DNA from: Acidimicrobiales bacterium
Lineage (GTDB): Bacteria > Actinomycetota > Acidimicrobiia > Acidimicrobiales > SHLQ01
Length of the DNA stretch: 64,000 bases
NCBI GenBank assembly: GCA_020629635.1
Contig: JAHDCX010000004.1
Coordinates: 186,001 to 250,000 of the forward strand
Direction of reading: 5' to 3'
A program made the translations under genes and the position numbers. Every line of letters begins with the position of its first letter. Within the stretch, counting starts at the first letter, position 1. Positions 1-8,377 of this stretch are shown here, piece after piece. Below the pieces are notes generated by a model that ran no database searches, was not told the DNA's origin, and saw only the letters and a list, made by a program, of their open reading frames with translations.

Positions 1-463
1 TGTGCAGGATCGTGTGGATATACCGCACGGTCTTGGCGCTGAGTCCGCCGGGCCCGTTGCGACGTCCGTTCGCCAGCAGCTCCGCATACAGCGAGTTGAG
101 CTGCCCGGGCCCGATGTCTCGGATGCTTCGGCCGCCGAGCGTCGGCAGCACGTGATGGCTCATGTTCCGGCGGTACGACTCGAACGTGCGCGGCTTCACC
201 TGTGTCTCGACGGTCGGTAGCCACTTGTCCTCGACCCACTCTCGCAAGGTCAGCCTGGTGGGCTCGGTGTAGGTGCCGTCGTGCAAGTCACCGACGATCT
301 TCGTTCGGGCGACTTCAGCTTCCTTGCGGGTTCGGAAGCCGCCGTGCCACTTCTGGCGGCGCTTGCCGTTGGCATCTCGACCGACATCCAAGACGACATA
401 CCAGTTGACGGTCTCCTTACCGGCCTTGGTGGTGTGGGTGCGCTTACGAATGTGTCCCTGCAT
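1..463 (-). CDS. Tyrosine recombinase (phage-type integrase), N-terminal part only
   Basis: An open frame on the minus strand begins at an ATG at 463 and runs off the left edge, giving about 154 residues. The first 60 or so residues look like the AP2-type arm-binding domain of phage integrases (WYVVLDVGRDANGKRRQKW, then GGFRTRKEAE). They are followed by a SAM-like core-binding domain (LREWVEDKWLP, then SYRRNMSHHVLPTLG). The catalytic domain with the R-H-R-Y residues would lie beyond the window, so activity cannot be judged. A GTG directly before the ATG is an alternative start. A truncated IS3-type gene lies about 110 bases away in divergent orientation, so this edge belongs to a mobile or formerly mobile region. 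Confidence 0.8.
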   Translation of the reverse strand, partial: MQGHIRKRTHTTKAGKETVNWYVVLDVGRDANGKRRQKWHGGFRTRKEAEVARTKIVGDLHDGTYTEPTRLTLREWVEDKWLPTVETQVKPRTFESYRRNMSHHVLPTLGGRSIRDIGPGQLNSLYAELLANGRRNGPGGLSAKTVRYIHTILH

Positions 464-572
464 CACGCCACGCGGCCGGCATCGAAACGCCGAGCCACTC
501 GAGCAACGCTGGGACCGGCACGATCGGGACTGCTGCGTTTGGGGGTGTCAACTTCGATGAGAGGATTGACTC

Positions 573-797
573 ATGCCCAAGCCGTATCCCCGAGAGTTCC
601 GTGACGATGTTGTCCGGGTCGCGTTGGCTCGTGACCCCGAGGTGACACTCGAGCAGATCGCCACCGATTTCAAGATTCATCCGATGACGTTGTCGAACTG
701 GATCCGCAAACACCGCGCCGCCAACGGAGATTGCGACGGCTTCGTACTTGTCGAGGAGGCTGAGCCCGATGACTTGGGTGAGCAGGGTCGTCCCTAG
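573..797 (+). pseudogene. Truncated IS3-family transposase OrfA
   Basis: The first 50 or so residues (MPKPYPREFRDDVVRVA, then LEQIATDFKIHPMTLSNWI) match the helix-turn-helix start of IS3-family OrfA proteins. After that the reading leaves the family pattern and ends at residue 74, whereas a normal OrfA has about 90-110 residues. No OrfB (DDE integrase) follows and no terminal inverted repeats could be recognised. It is best read as the 5' end of an insertion sequence whose remainder was lost. Bases 798-999 downstream show no convincing gene. Confidence 0.7.
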
Positions 798-999
798 CAG
801 GGTGCGGAAAATCAGCCGGAAGGGCTTCGTTGGTGGCTAGGTTTGTTTCAGTTGGTGGGTTCAGGTGGTGGCGCGGCTGTTCGGGGCGCTGTGGACGAGC
901 CGTGCCTTCGATGTTTTTGTTGCAGGTCGGCCATGCTGCGTCGCCGGGCTCTATGAATGCCGGCCCGCCACATGAAACTCGATGGGTCGCAACCAACAG

Positions 1000-2112
1000 T
1001 CAAGGGTAGATCGTTGCTTTGAGCGGCAACGTAGCGGCGCCGAGGGCAGGACCGATTCGGGCGGCCTGTGAGTAGACGAGTTCGGGGACCGGCATTGCGA
1101 CTCCGTAGCGGAGTTCGCTGCTTCCTCGAAGCGACGCCCTTTCGATGAATATGTCGGCGAGTGCTTCCGGAATCTCGCCACCGAGCACGATGACGTCGGG
1201 GTCCAAGGTGGACAGGATTGCACGTAGGGCGAGGTTGAGCTGCGGGAGGGTGCGTTCGACCCATGATTCGACTCCTGGCCAGGTGGGGTCGAAGTCCTCT
1301 TGAAGTTGCTCGATCGATTTGATCGGGCGTCCGTGTCGTTCGAGTTCGGCGATGAGGTATTGAAGGGCGGGTCGGTTGGGAAGTTCATCTTCGGTGTAGA
1401 GACCGCTGATCTCCATGGCGTTGCCGTTGACGCCGAAGTGGGGTCGCCCATTCACGATGACGCCGCCGCCGAATCCGTAGTTGAACGCAAGGTAGGCGAA
1501 GTTGTCGGTTGTCCGCCCAACGCCGAGGAGGCTCTCACCGATTGCCGCTGTCGTCGCGCTGTTGGTTACCCAGGTCGCTGCGTCGAAATGGCGCGCGAGG
1601 GCGTCGTGGAGGTTGATGAGGCTCCAATCTTCGAGTGGTTCGGGCGCGTTGACGGTTCCGTTGACGAAGAAGCCTGAGATTCCGAGTCCGATGCCGATGA
1701 GGTCGGCTGCGGACCTCCCCTGCTCGGCGAGCATCTCAAGGGCGACTTGATGGACCGCTGCGAGCGCAGGATCTCGGCGCGACACCGGCTCCACCAGTCG
1801 AGTCTGTGACGTTGGTTCGCAGGCGGTGTTGACGAGGCATACGTCGATCGCGCTGGTGCTTACTTCGATACCGAGAGAGAAGTAGCGCGAGCGGTTGAGG
1901 TGAAGCTCCGGGCTTGGCTTGCCGGGGCCGTTGGCCTTGGCCTGACCGACTGTGACTAAGTGCTGGGCGACGAGAGACTCGAGGATGCGATGGACCCCAG
2001 GTTGCGTGAACGGCGTTTGGTGGGCGATAGCTGATCGCACGACGGGCTCGTTGCGGCGAACCACGTCGAGCACGACTCGTTCGTTGTCGGAGATGGAAAC
2101 AGTCGGCTTCAT
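1000..2112 (-). CDS. ROK-family transcriptional regulator
   Basis: This 370-residue protein has an N-terminal winged helix (about residues 5-60: VLDVVRRNEPVVRSAIA, then GVHRILESLVAQHLV) followed by the ROK sugar-kinase-like fold (GIGLGISGFF; NYGFGGGVIVNG; DPDVIVLGGEIPEAL). The kinase active-site aspartate is not in the usual place (NSATTAAIGE instead of an ND pair). The cysteine-rich zinc motif that normally follows the GxxG segment is also absent. It is therefore probably a ligand-sensing repressor without kinase activity. It is divergent from the ABC transporter operon starting at 2305 and shares its promoter region, which contains a perfect inverted repeat. Control of that transporter is the natural inference. 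The ligand is unknown. Confidence 0.85.
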   Translation of the reverse strand: MKPTVSISDNERVVLDVVRRNEPVVRSAIAHQTPFTQPGVHRILESLVAQHLVTVGQAKANGPGKPSPELHLNRSRYFSLGIEVSTSAIDVCLVNTACEPTSQTRLVEPVSRRDPALAAVHQVALEMLAEQGRSAADLIGIGLGISGFFVNGTVNAPEPLEDWSLINLHDALARHFDAATWVTNSATTAAIGESLLGVGRTTDNFAYLAFNYGFGGGVIVNGRPHFGVNGNAMEISGLYTEDELPNRPALQYLIAELERHGRPIKSIEQLQEDFDPTWPGVESWVERTLPQLNLALRAILSTLDPDVIVLGGEIPEALADIFIERASLRGSSELRYGVAMPVPELVYSQAARIGPALGAATLPLKATIYP

Positions 2113-2242
2113 GGTGTGAGTGCGTCTCGAACGATAGTCAGGCGAATTCGACCGGTCAGTGTCAATCCGGTGTGGTTGACGTAAGAACCGCGTTGAACGA
2201 TGCCCTTGACGAGTGAACCACCCCTCAATACTATGCGGTCTG

Positions 2243-2263
2243 TATCATACAAAGAGTATGATA
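2243..2263. promoter_or_regulatory. Inverted-repeat operator between ROK regulator and ABC operon
   Basis: TATCATAC and GTATGATA form a perfect 8-bp inverted repeat separated by AAAGA. It lies in the 192-bp divergent region, about 130 bp upstream of the regulator start and 42 bp upstream of the transporter start. The surrounding bases are the most AT-rich in this region, as expected for a promoter. A binding site for the adjacent ROK regulator is the simplest reading; binding itself is inferred. Confidence 0.6.
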
Positions 2264-2304
2264 TTCGGAGACCTAAAAACTCCGGATAGGGGAGGACTCG
2301 CGGC

Positions 2305-3402
2305 TTGGCTGCAATTGACGTCGACGGCTTGTCGATGGTGTACGACAACGGATTCCAGGCACTTCACGAGGTGTCGGTCTCGGCTGAGGCCGGAGAGTTC
2401 ATCACGCTGCTTGGGCCCTCAGGTTGCGGCAAGACCACCCTGCTGCGGCTGATCGCCGGGTTTCTCCAGCCAACCGAGGGCACAATCCGTCTAGGCGAAG
2501 AGGACATCACCGGCCTTCCCCCTGAGAAGAGGGACACGGCGATGGTCTTCCAGTCCTACGCCTTGTTCCCGCACATGACCGCAGTGGGCAACATCCAATT
2601 CGGGTTGAAGCAACAACGACTGCCAAAGCCAGAGCAACTCGATCGGATCGAGAAGTCCTTGGCGGCGGTCTCGCTGGAAGATCAGCGGGACAAGCGCCCC
2701 GTCGCGCTATCAGGTGGTCAGCAGCAGCGGGTGGCTCTCGCCCGTGCGTTGGCGATGCGGCCCTCTGTTGTGCTGTTTGACGAACCTCTGTCCAACCTCG
2801 ACGCAAAACTTCGTGAACAGGTGCGATTCGAACTGCGTGCGTTGCAGCGCGAGTTCGGCTTCACCGCCGTCTACGTCACCCATGACCAGGCCGAAGCGCT
2901 TGCGATGTCGGATGTCGTGTATCTCATGAACAGAGGAAGGATCGTCCAGCACGGTCCCCCCGAGGCGATCTACCGCCGGCCGAACAGTCGCTTCGTCGCT
3001 GACTTCCTCGGCGTCGCAAACATCTTCGAAGGGCGTGTGCTGTCCAACTCCGGCAGTCGCTACAGCGTCTCTTCACCTTTTGGCGAACTCGACGTCGAGT
3101 CCGACGTACCTCCGTCAGCCGAACACCTCTATCTGTGCTGGCGCCCCGAAGACGCTCGCCTCACCAGTAGCCAGTCCGGCGGACAGAATCACTTTGACTT
3201 GCGCGTGACCGAGTCGGTGTTCCTCGGCAACCTCACCGACGTCTTCGGTCATCCGACCGATGCCGAGGACACAACGGTCCGGGTGCAACTGCTCCAACAT
3301 GGCCGGGTTGAACCCGGGACCACCATCAGCGTCGCCATTGATCCGGCGAATATCCGCTTCCTCGAACCGATCGAGCTGGCTCCGGTCGGAGTGTCGGCAT
3401 GA
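2305..3402 (+). CDS. ABC importer ATPase, PotA/FbpC type
   Basis: This 365-residue ATPase energises the importer encoded by the next three genes. It has Walker A (GPSGCGKTTLL), the ABC signature (LSGGQQQRVALARAL) and Walker B with D-loop (LFDEPLSNLDAKLR). A C-terminal TOBE-type regulatory domain follows from about residue 240. This layout is typical of the spermidine/putrescine, iron(III) and 2-aminoethylphosphonate importer group. The start is TTG at 2305, supported by a GGGGAGG ribosome-binding site nine bases upstream; the next methionine would cut the first strand of the nucleotide-binding fold. Its stop overlaps the next start by four bases (ATGA), so translation is probably coupled. Substrate specificity cannot be read from the ATPase. 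Confidence 0.92.
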   Translation: MAAIDVDGLSMVYDNGFQALHEVSVSAEAGEFITLLGPSGCGKTTLLRLIAGFLQPTEGTIRLGEEDITGLPPEKRDTAMVFQSYALFPHMTAVGNIQFGLKQQRLPKPEQLDRIEKSLAAVSLEDQRDKRPVALSGGQQQRVALARALAMRPSVVLFDEPLSNLDAKLREQVRFELRALQREFGFTAVYVTHDQAEALAMSDVVYLMNRGRIVQHGPPEAIYRRPNSRFVADFLGVANIFEGRVLSNSGSRYSVSSPFGELDVESDVPPSAEHLYLCWRPEDARLTSSQSGGQNHFDLRVTESVFLGNLTDVFGHPTDAEDTTVRVQLLQHGRVEPGTTISVAIDPANIRFLEPIELAPVGVSA

Positions 3403-4268
3403 AGCCAACCGGTCTCCGCCACTACGCCAAGGTGGGTCTGTTACTCCTACCCGGCCTCGGCGTGATCCTCGGCTTCATCTCCTTGGTCGTGTGGTTCGCA
3501 ATCGCCCAGTCGCTGGGTCAATTCGGATTTAGAGGGGAGGACCGTTGGACGCTCGACTTCTGGCGAGAAGTCGGAAGCGACGAGACGTTCCGACGGAGCT
3601 TCTTCTATTCACTGCGGGTGGCCACCATTAGCGCGATTGGTGCGGTCGCGCTTGCGTTCCCGTTCGTCATGTGGCTGCGACAACCCTTTCGCGGCTCGCA
3701 GTCGATGAGCGCAATCTTGAAAGTACCGCTTCTCGTCCCGGGCCTCGTGGCCGCGTTCCTCTATGTGAACTTCATCTCGTTCAACGGATTCTTCAACTTT
3801 GGGCTGCAACGCATCGGCATCATCGACGAGCCACTCAGAATCCTGAACGACGAGCGTGGGATCGGTGTTCTGATTCTGCAGGTCTGGAAGCAGATGCCAT
3901 TCGCACTGCTTCTGCTGACTGGCGCCGTCCGTTCGATCGGAGACGACGTCTTCCTTGCCGCACGTGACGCTGGAGCTGGGGCCGCCGCAAGGTTCGTGCA
4001 CATCGTCCTGCCGCTGACGCTCGCGTCGATGCAGGCCGCCATGGTCATCATCTTCATTGGCGCAGCTGGCGACTACTCGTTCCAGGTGGTTGCAGGGCCT
4101 CGAGCGCCGTTCTCGATGGCGCAGTACATGAACGTGACCCGAACGACTGGCGGCGACCGAAACTACGCCGCGGTCATCGGGATGATGCTCATGGTCATGT
4201 CGCTCTTCGGCTCGGTGAGTCTCGCCGGGCTCGTCCGCCTTGCCGTGAACCGGGGGAGCTACAAGTGA
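3399..4268 (+). CDS. ABC importer permease, PotB-like
   Basis: This 289-residue inner-membrane permease has about six hydrophobic segments, the first around residues 10-32. The cytoplasmic EAA-type loop that docks on the ATPase is visible as AARDAGAGAAARF, followed by IVLPLTLASM. The start overlaps the ATPase stop, and its own stop overlaps the next GTG start by four bases, as in a tightly coupled operon. It should form the heterodimeric channel with the next gene product. Confidence 0.9.
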   Translation: MKPTGLRHYAKVGLLLLPGLGVILGFISLVVWFAIAQSLGQFGFRGEDRWTLDFWREVGSDETFRRSFFYSLRVATISAIGAVALAFPFVMWLRQPFRGSQSMSAILKVPLLVPGLVAAFLYVNFISFNGFFNFGLQRIGIIDEPLRILNDERGIGVLILQVWKQMPFALLLLTGAVRSIGDDVFLAARDAGAGAAARFVHIVLPLTLASMQAAMVIIFIGAAGDYSFQVVAGPRAPFSMAQYMNVTRTTGGDRNYAAVIGMMLMVMSLFGSVSLAGLVRLAVNRGSYK

Positions 4269-5134
4269 CCGCCGCAACTAGGCGACGGCGCATCGCACGA
4301 GATTCGAGCGAGCTCAACCGCCGGCGCGTGAACCGCATCCTCATCGGCCTGCTCGTACTGGTCAGCCTGGTGTGGATATTCCTCCCCATCGCAATGGCTG
4401 CCCTGTGGTCACTGGTAGATCCGTCGTCACCATGGGCCTACCCCGATCTGTTTCCTCGCGATCTCTCGTTCGCCCGATGGGACAACCTGTGGAACAACAC
4501 CAGCCTCCCAACGGCGATCGGGAACAGCTATCGACTCGCCCCTGCAGTTGGGTTCGTCGCGCTGGCGCTGGCCACCCCCACTGCATACGCGTTCGGACGC
4601 CTCGAGTTCCGGGGCAAGTCGATCGCCCAGATTCTGTCGCTGCTGCCGATCGTGCTCCCGAGTTTCGCGGTGGCCATCTTCTTCTCCTCGGTACTCATCC
4701 GACTCGAGTTCTTCGACCGCTACCTCAGCATCTTGATCGGCCACGTCGTGCTATTCATGCCGTACGCGATCCGTATCTTGACCGTCTCCTATGCACAGGT
4801 CCCACAAGACCTCATTGATGCTGCTCGCGACATGAATGCCGGTCCACTGGCCCGGTTCCGATCGATCTTCCTCCCGCTCACCCTCCCCGGGTACGCCTCG
4901 GCGCTCATCATCATCTTCATTCTGAGCATCGAGGAGTTTGCGCTCGCATTCATCCTCGGCTCGCCAGACTTCACGACAATCCCAACGATTCTCTTCAGCT
5001 ACCTCGGCTTCAACTTTGTTCGATCGAACGCCGCCGTGGTCTCACTGATTCTCGTCGTGCCCAACGTTGTGATCCTGCTGTTTCTCGAACGTTTGCTGGG
5101 TTCAGTCGGCCTGGAGTCAGGAACAAAGGGGTGA
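4265..5134 (+). CDS. ABC importer permease, PotC-like
   Basis: This 289-residue permease begins at a GTG that overlaps the preceding stop codon. The N-terminus is basic (TRRRRIARDSSELNRRR) and precedes the first membrane helix, consistent with a cytoplasmic start. The EAA loop reads DAARDMNAGPLARF, then SIFLPLTLPG. Together with the upstream permease it forms the transmembrane pair of the importer. The substrate-binding protein follows 78 bases later, and no hairpin is evident in that gap. Confidence 0.9.
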   Translation: MTAATRRRRIARDSSELNRRRVNRILIGLLVLVSLVWIFLPIAMAALWSLVDPSSPWAYPDLFPRDLSFARWDNLWNNTSLPTAIGNSYRLAPAVGFVALALATPTAYAFGRLEFRGKSIAQILSLLPIVLPSFAVAIFFSSVLIRLEFFDRYLSILIGHVVLFMPYAIRILTVSYAQVPQDLIDAARDMNAGPLARFRSIFLPLTLPGYASALIIIFILSIEEFALAFILGSPDFTTIPTILFSYLGFNFVRSNAAVVSLILVVPNVVILLFLERLLGSVGLESGTKG

Positions 5135-5212
5135 TGCGTCACGGCAAGTCACTCAACCTCCATTCCCAATTCTCAACAAGAACAACTACAAGCAATTCAA
5201 GGGAGAAACCCA

Positions 5213-6469
5213 ATGTCCAAACTACTGAGACTGCTCTCAGTCCTATTCGCACTGGTGCTTGTCGCTGCAGCGTGCGGCAGCGATTCGAGCGACAACAACG
5301 CGTCCAACGCTACCGACGCCTCCTCGGAGGCTGAAGCCGAGGATCAAACGACCGAAGACGATAAGTCTGAAGAGGCCACGGAAGACGATCAGCCTGAAGA
5401 GGCCACGGAAGAGGAACCGGTCGAGGTCGCGCTCGCTGACATGTCCTGGGAGCAGATCCAAGCACAGGCGCAAGAGGAAGGCATCGTTAACTGGAACCAC
5501 TGGTACCTGCAGGAACGGATTCGACCCTTCGTGGCAGCCTTCACCGAGGAAACGGGCATCGAGGTTGTTGTTTCCGACGGTGACTTTGGAGCCAACGAGG
5601 ACAAGCTCTTTGCCGAGGCTGATCGTGACACTGGCACAATCGACGTCATGTCGTACACCTTCAACGACATGGGCCAGCTCGACATGAACGCATTCCTGAT
5701 GCCTCTCGGTCAGCTGCCCGACCTCGGCAATCTGACCGACGAACTCGAAGGCGTCGACACCGAGAACCGCGGAATCGCTTGGTGGGGCAATCAAAGCGGT
5801 ATTGCGTACGATATGAATCGCGTCGACGCGGCCGATCTGCCCCAGACGTTCGAGGAGATGCAAGCGTGGATCTCCGACAACCCCAACGGCTTCGCCATGA
5901 ACGACCCGAGTATGGGCGGCGCGGGACACAGCTTCATCCAGTCATCGATCCGCAACCTGACCGGGAACTCGGACTTCTTCGACGACGAGGCCGACCAGGC
6001 CAAGGTGGACGCCTGGGAACCGGTCTGGACGTGGTTCGAATCGGTCCGCAATGACATCGGGATCACCAGCAACAACGCAGACACCCTGACCCGAATCAAT
6101 GACGGCGAGTTCCTTCTCGGGCCAGCCTGGGAAGACCAGCTGGCTGGCTTGCAGAAGGAAGGTCAGATCGGCGAGAACGTCGGCTTCTACATCCCAGAGT
6201 TTGGGATGAATGGCGGTGCCAACTCGATCATGATCCCATCGAACGCCGAACATCCGGCCGCAGCGCTCGTGTTCATCGACTGGCTCACAAGCCCGGACAC
6301 GCAAGCAGCGATGAACGAGAACTTCGGCGTGGCACCCCAACACCCGGACGCCTCGGACGAGTTCGCTCTTGTTCCCGCAGCGCAGCGTGCGTTCAAGCAG
6401 CGTTGGTTTGCTCAGCCCTACGGCGACCTGATCGTCGAAATCTTCGTTGAGCGCATCATCGGCGCTTGA
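5213..6469 (+). CDS. Substrate-binding lipoprotein of the ABC importer, PotD-like
   Basis: This 418-residue exported lipoprotein delivers the substrate to the importer. A signal peptide ends in a lipobox (VLVAAAC, Cys about residue 21), so the protein is anchored outside the membrane. Residues of about 24-70 form a very acidic, low-complexity linker encoded partly by a 27-base tandem duplication. The rest is a periplasmic-binding-protein fold of the PotD/Fbp group (GIVNWNHWYLQERI; GIAWWGNQSGIAYD; SNAEHPAAALVFIDWL). A GGGAG ribosome-binding site precedes the ATG. The substrate is not evident; the downstream phosphoesterase and phosphatase suggest a phosphorylated organic compound. Confidence 0.9.
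   Translation: MSKLLRLLSVLFALVLVAAACGSDSSDNNASNATDASSEAEAEDQTTEDDKSEEATEDDQPEEATEEEPVEVALADMSWEQIQAQAQEEGIVNWNHWYLQERIRPFVAAFTEETGIEVVVSDGDFGANEDKLFAEADRDTGTIDVMSYTFNDMGQLDMNAFLMPLGQLPDLGNLTDELEGVDTENRGIAWWGNQSGIAYDMNRVDAADLPQTFEEMQAWISDNPNGFAMNDPSMGGAGHSFIQSSIRNLTGNSDFFDDEADQAKVDAWEPVWTWFESVRNDIGITSNNADTLTRINDGEFLLGPAWEDQLAGLQKEGQIGENVGFYIPEFGMNGGANSIMIPSNAEHPAAALVFIDWLTSPDTQAAMNENFGVAPQHPDASDEFALVPAAQRAFKQRWFAQPYGDLIVEIFVERIIGA
5354..5407 (+). repeat. 27-base tandem duplication in the lipoprotein linker
   Basis: Two adjacent 27-base units (5354-5380 and 5381-5407) differ at two positions. Each encodes nine acidic residues (EDD, K or Q, S or P, then EEAT). The repeat keeps frame and only lengthens the acidic tether between the lipid anchor and the binding domain. 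Confidence 0.85.
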
Positions 6470-6484
6470 CCAATCCTTAGCGGT

Positions 6485-6523
6485 CGGAGGGCACGGCGTC
6501 GCTCACGCACGCGGCGCCCTCCG
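6485..6523 (+). terminator. Hairpin after the binding-protein gene
   Basis: CGGAGGGC (6485-6492) and GCCCTCCG (6516-6523) can pair as an 8-bp stem with a GC-rich loop that can fold further. It starts 16 bases after the binding-protein stop and lacks a T-run. It may stabilise the upstream mRNA or terminate partly before the next gene. Confidence 0.4.
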
Positions 6524-6563
6524 CCGCACTCGTCCACGAGATCCCGACCGTCAGAAGGAAGCC

Positions 6564-7289
6564 ATGGAAGCTGAACCCAACGGCAACAACGAAGCGCCGC
6601 GGACAAGGCGGGAGTCTGGTGTTTGTGTAGGCACAAAGTTCTTGCCCAACGGACAGCCTCGGTCATACCCGGGTAACACCATCATCTCGCTCATCGCCCA
6701 CGACTCCGAAGAAGCGGACACCTTGAGGGCGTGCGTTGAGACCGTTGCGCCAGCGATCGGGCAATTCTTCTCTTTCCTCCCGTCGGCGAGCTGGCACATG
6801 ACGGTCATCGAGTTGCTTTGCGACGAGGTTCGCGCCACGGAGTTCTGGAGCCGATTTCTTCCCCTCGACGCCCCGCTGCAACTCGCTGACGAGGTGTTCT
6901 CTCGGGCCGTCGGCGCAGTGAAGGCGCCAGCCTCGTTCGACATGCGGTTCCGTTGCCTGTCGTCGACCACCGGAGCGTTGGGATTGCTGCTTGACCCAGC
7001 TGACTCCGACACGGCTGCGTCTCTCGCTTCCTACCGGGAACGGATCAGCGAGGTCTGCGGGGTCCGCTTTCCCGAGCACGATCGCTACCAGTTTCACATC
7101 ACCCTTGCGTACGAGATTGAGCGGCCAACTGCGGCTGAACAGCTCCAGGTTTCCGAAGCTCTTGCCCGTGCCGATGGTCAGCTTCGAGGGCAAATTTTCC
7201 GAATCGGGTCTCCAGCACTGATGCTCTTCGAAGACATGACTGCCTTCAAGTCAACGAGTTGGGCACGGCAAGGAAGTCCTCGAGGATGA
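6564..7289 (+). CDS. DUF1868-type 2H phosphoesterase
   Basis: This 241-residue protein carries the two His-x-Thr signatures of the 2H phosphoesterase superfamily: SWHMTVIE near residue 75 and FHITLAYE near residue 177. The first part (GTKFLPNG, then YPGNTIISLI) matches the DUF1868 branch. 2H enzymes cut cyclic nucleotide-type phosphodiesters or 2'-5' links; the substrate of DUF1868 members is not established. The ATG at 6564 is chosen because AGAAGGA lies just upstream; an in-frame extension has no such site. It follows the importer genes in the same direction and precedes an inositol-monophosphatase-like gene. Opening an imported cyclic phosphate, which the next enzyme would then dephosphorylate, is a reasonable but unproven role. 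Confidence 0.8.
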   Translation: MEAEPNGNNEAPRTRRESGVCVGTKFLPNGQPRSYPGNTIISLIAHDSEEADTLRACVETVAPAIGQFFSFLPSASWHMTVIELLCDEVRATEFWSRFLPLDAPLQLADEVFSRAVGAVKAPASFDMRFRCLSSTTGALGLLLDPADSDTAASLASYRERISEVCGVRFPEHDRYQFHITLAYEIERPTAAEQLQVSEALARADGQLRGQIFRIGSPALMLFEDMTAFKSTSWARQGSPRG

Positions 7290-7365
7290 GCGCTCGTCGA
7301 GCGGTTCGAACGACTCTTTTTCTTTTTCTTCTGGTGCCATTTCGCAAGGCCGCGCTGCGTGGGCG

Positions 7366-7412
7366 GCTGGGCACCCCGACTGGATTTCCCCTCCATGGTC
7401 GGGGTGCCCAGC
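7366..7412 (+). promoter_or_regulatory. Perfect 15-bp hairpin in the leader of the phosphatase gene
   Basis: GCTGGGCACCCCGAC (7366-7380) is exactly complementary to 7398-7412 across a 17-base loop. A pyrimidine tract of mostly T (about 7313-7332) precedes it, and the AGGAGG ribosome-binding site of the next gene begins nine bases after the stem. No T-run follows, so a plain terminator is less likely than an attenuator, a processing site or a protein-binding leader. Confidence 0.6.
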
Positions 7413-7431
7413 GGATTCGACAGGAGGCTGC

Positions 7432-8208
7432 GTGGTAGTCGGCGTCGGCCCAGATCGCCTTGCGATCGCCACCAAAGCCGCGCAGCGCGCATCGCAACGC
7501 GCTCTCGCTCTATGGTCAGACCGCCAACTTCTGGCTATTGAGTTCAAGGGCGACCGAGACTTTGTCTCACAGGCCGATCGCGTGATCGAGCAGCAACTAC
7601 GCGAGACGATTCTGGAACACTGTCCACGCGACGTCTTTGTTGGCGAAGAACTCGGAGGCACCGAAGGTGCTGCATTCTGGTCGCTCGATCCGATCGACGG
7701 AACAGCGAATTTCCTCAGGGGTTCACCATTATGGGGGATATCGATCGCCTACGTCATCGATGGGAGCACCACAGTGTCGGTGATTGCTCTCCCCGCGTTT
7801 CAGCTGTTTATCACCGCAAGCTCAACTGACGTCGCACGATGCAACGGCAAGGCCATCGAAGGGCGAAACTCCAGCCCGATCAAGCAGGTAGCAGTCGGAG
7901 ACAACTCCTTCTGGCATGCAGCAGCGATCGGTGAACTCGAGCGGAGGTTCCGGGATGCCGGGCACGGGGTCGCCGGCTATCGATGTGCGACCGTCGGGCT
8001 CGGATTCGCCGCACTCGGCTTCATCGACGGCTACTTCGAGAAGTGGACCAACGAGTGGGATGTCGCCGCAGGGCGCTTATTGTGTGAGAAGGCCGGACTG
8101 ACTGTCGTGACCGGCACCCAAGACGCCAAACACGCGGCGAAGACATGGATTAAGGCCGGAACACCAGAACTCCATGCGGTTGCGAACCCCGTCTGGGCCC
8201 AGCTATGA
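7432..8208 (+). CDS. Inositol-monophosphatase-family phosphatase
   Basis: This 258-residue protein has the metal-binding signatures of the lithium-sensitive phosphatase family: GEE near residue 72, DPIDGT near residue 86 and EWDVAAG near residue 203. These residues bind the Mg ions that activate water for phosphate-ester hydrolysis. Family members act on inositol phosphate, histidinol phosphate, 3'-phosphoadenosine compounds or sugar phosphates, and the sequence does not choose among them. The start is GTG at 7432 after AGGAGG; a GTA follows directly. It closes the importer/2H phosphoesterase cassette and is probably the dephosphorylating step. Bases 8209-8377 downstream show no gene. Confidence 0.88.
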   Translation: MVVGVGPDRLAIATKAAQRASQRALALWSDRQLLAIEFKGDRDFVSQADRVIEQQLRETILEHCPRDVFVGEELGGTEGAAFWSLDPIDGTANFLRGSPLWGISIAYVIDGSTTVSVIALPAFQLFITASSTDVARCNGKAIEGRNSSPIKQVAVGDNSFWHAAAIGELERRFRDAGHGVAGYRCATVGLGFAALGFIDGYFEKWTNEWDVAAGRLLCEKAGLTVVTGTQDAKHAAKTWIKAGTPELHAVANPVWAQL

Positions 8209-8377
8209 ACGACGAGGCGTGTCAACAGTGACTGCTACTACATCCGGCATGGGCGTCGGCGACGATTCCCCTACTCATGTGGCCGTGCGACCTGCACTTC
8301 TTCGGTGACATGTTCGAGTTGTGCGCACGAGCCCACAGGACTTGAATCACGGGCGGTCAGGCAGATGAAGAGCACCT

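Noticed and set aside
5131-5334. 67-codon frame starting at the permease stop
   Set aside because: It runs into the binding-protein gene in another frame, and nothing in it is recognisable.
2305-6469. Assigning the importer to spermidine/putrescine
   Set aside because: The family similarity covers iron, thiamine and phosphonate importers too, and the downstream enzymes do not fit polyamine use.
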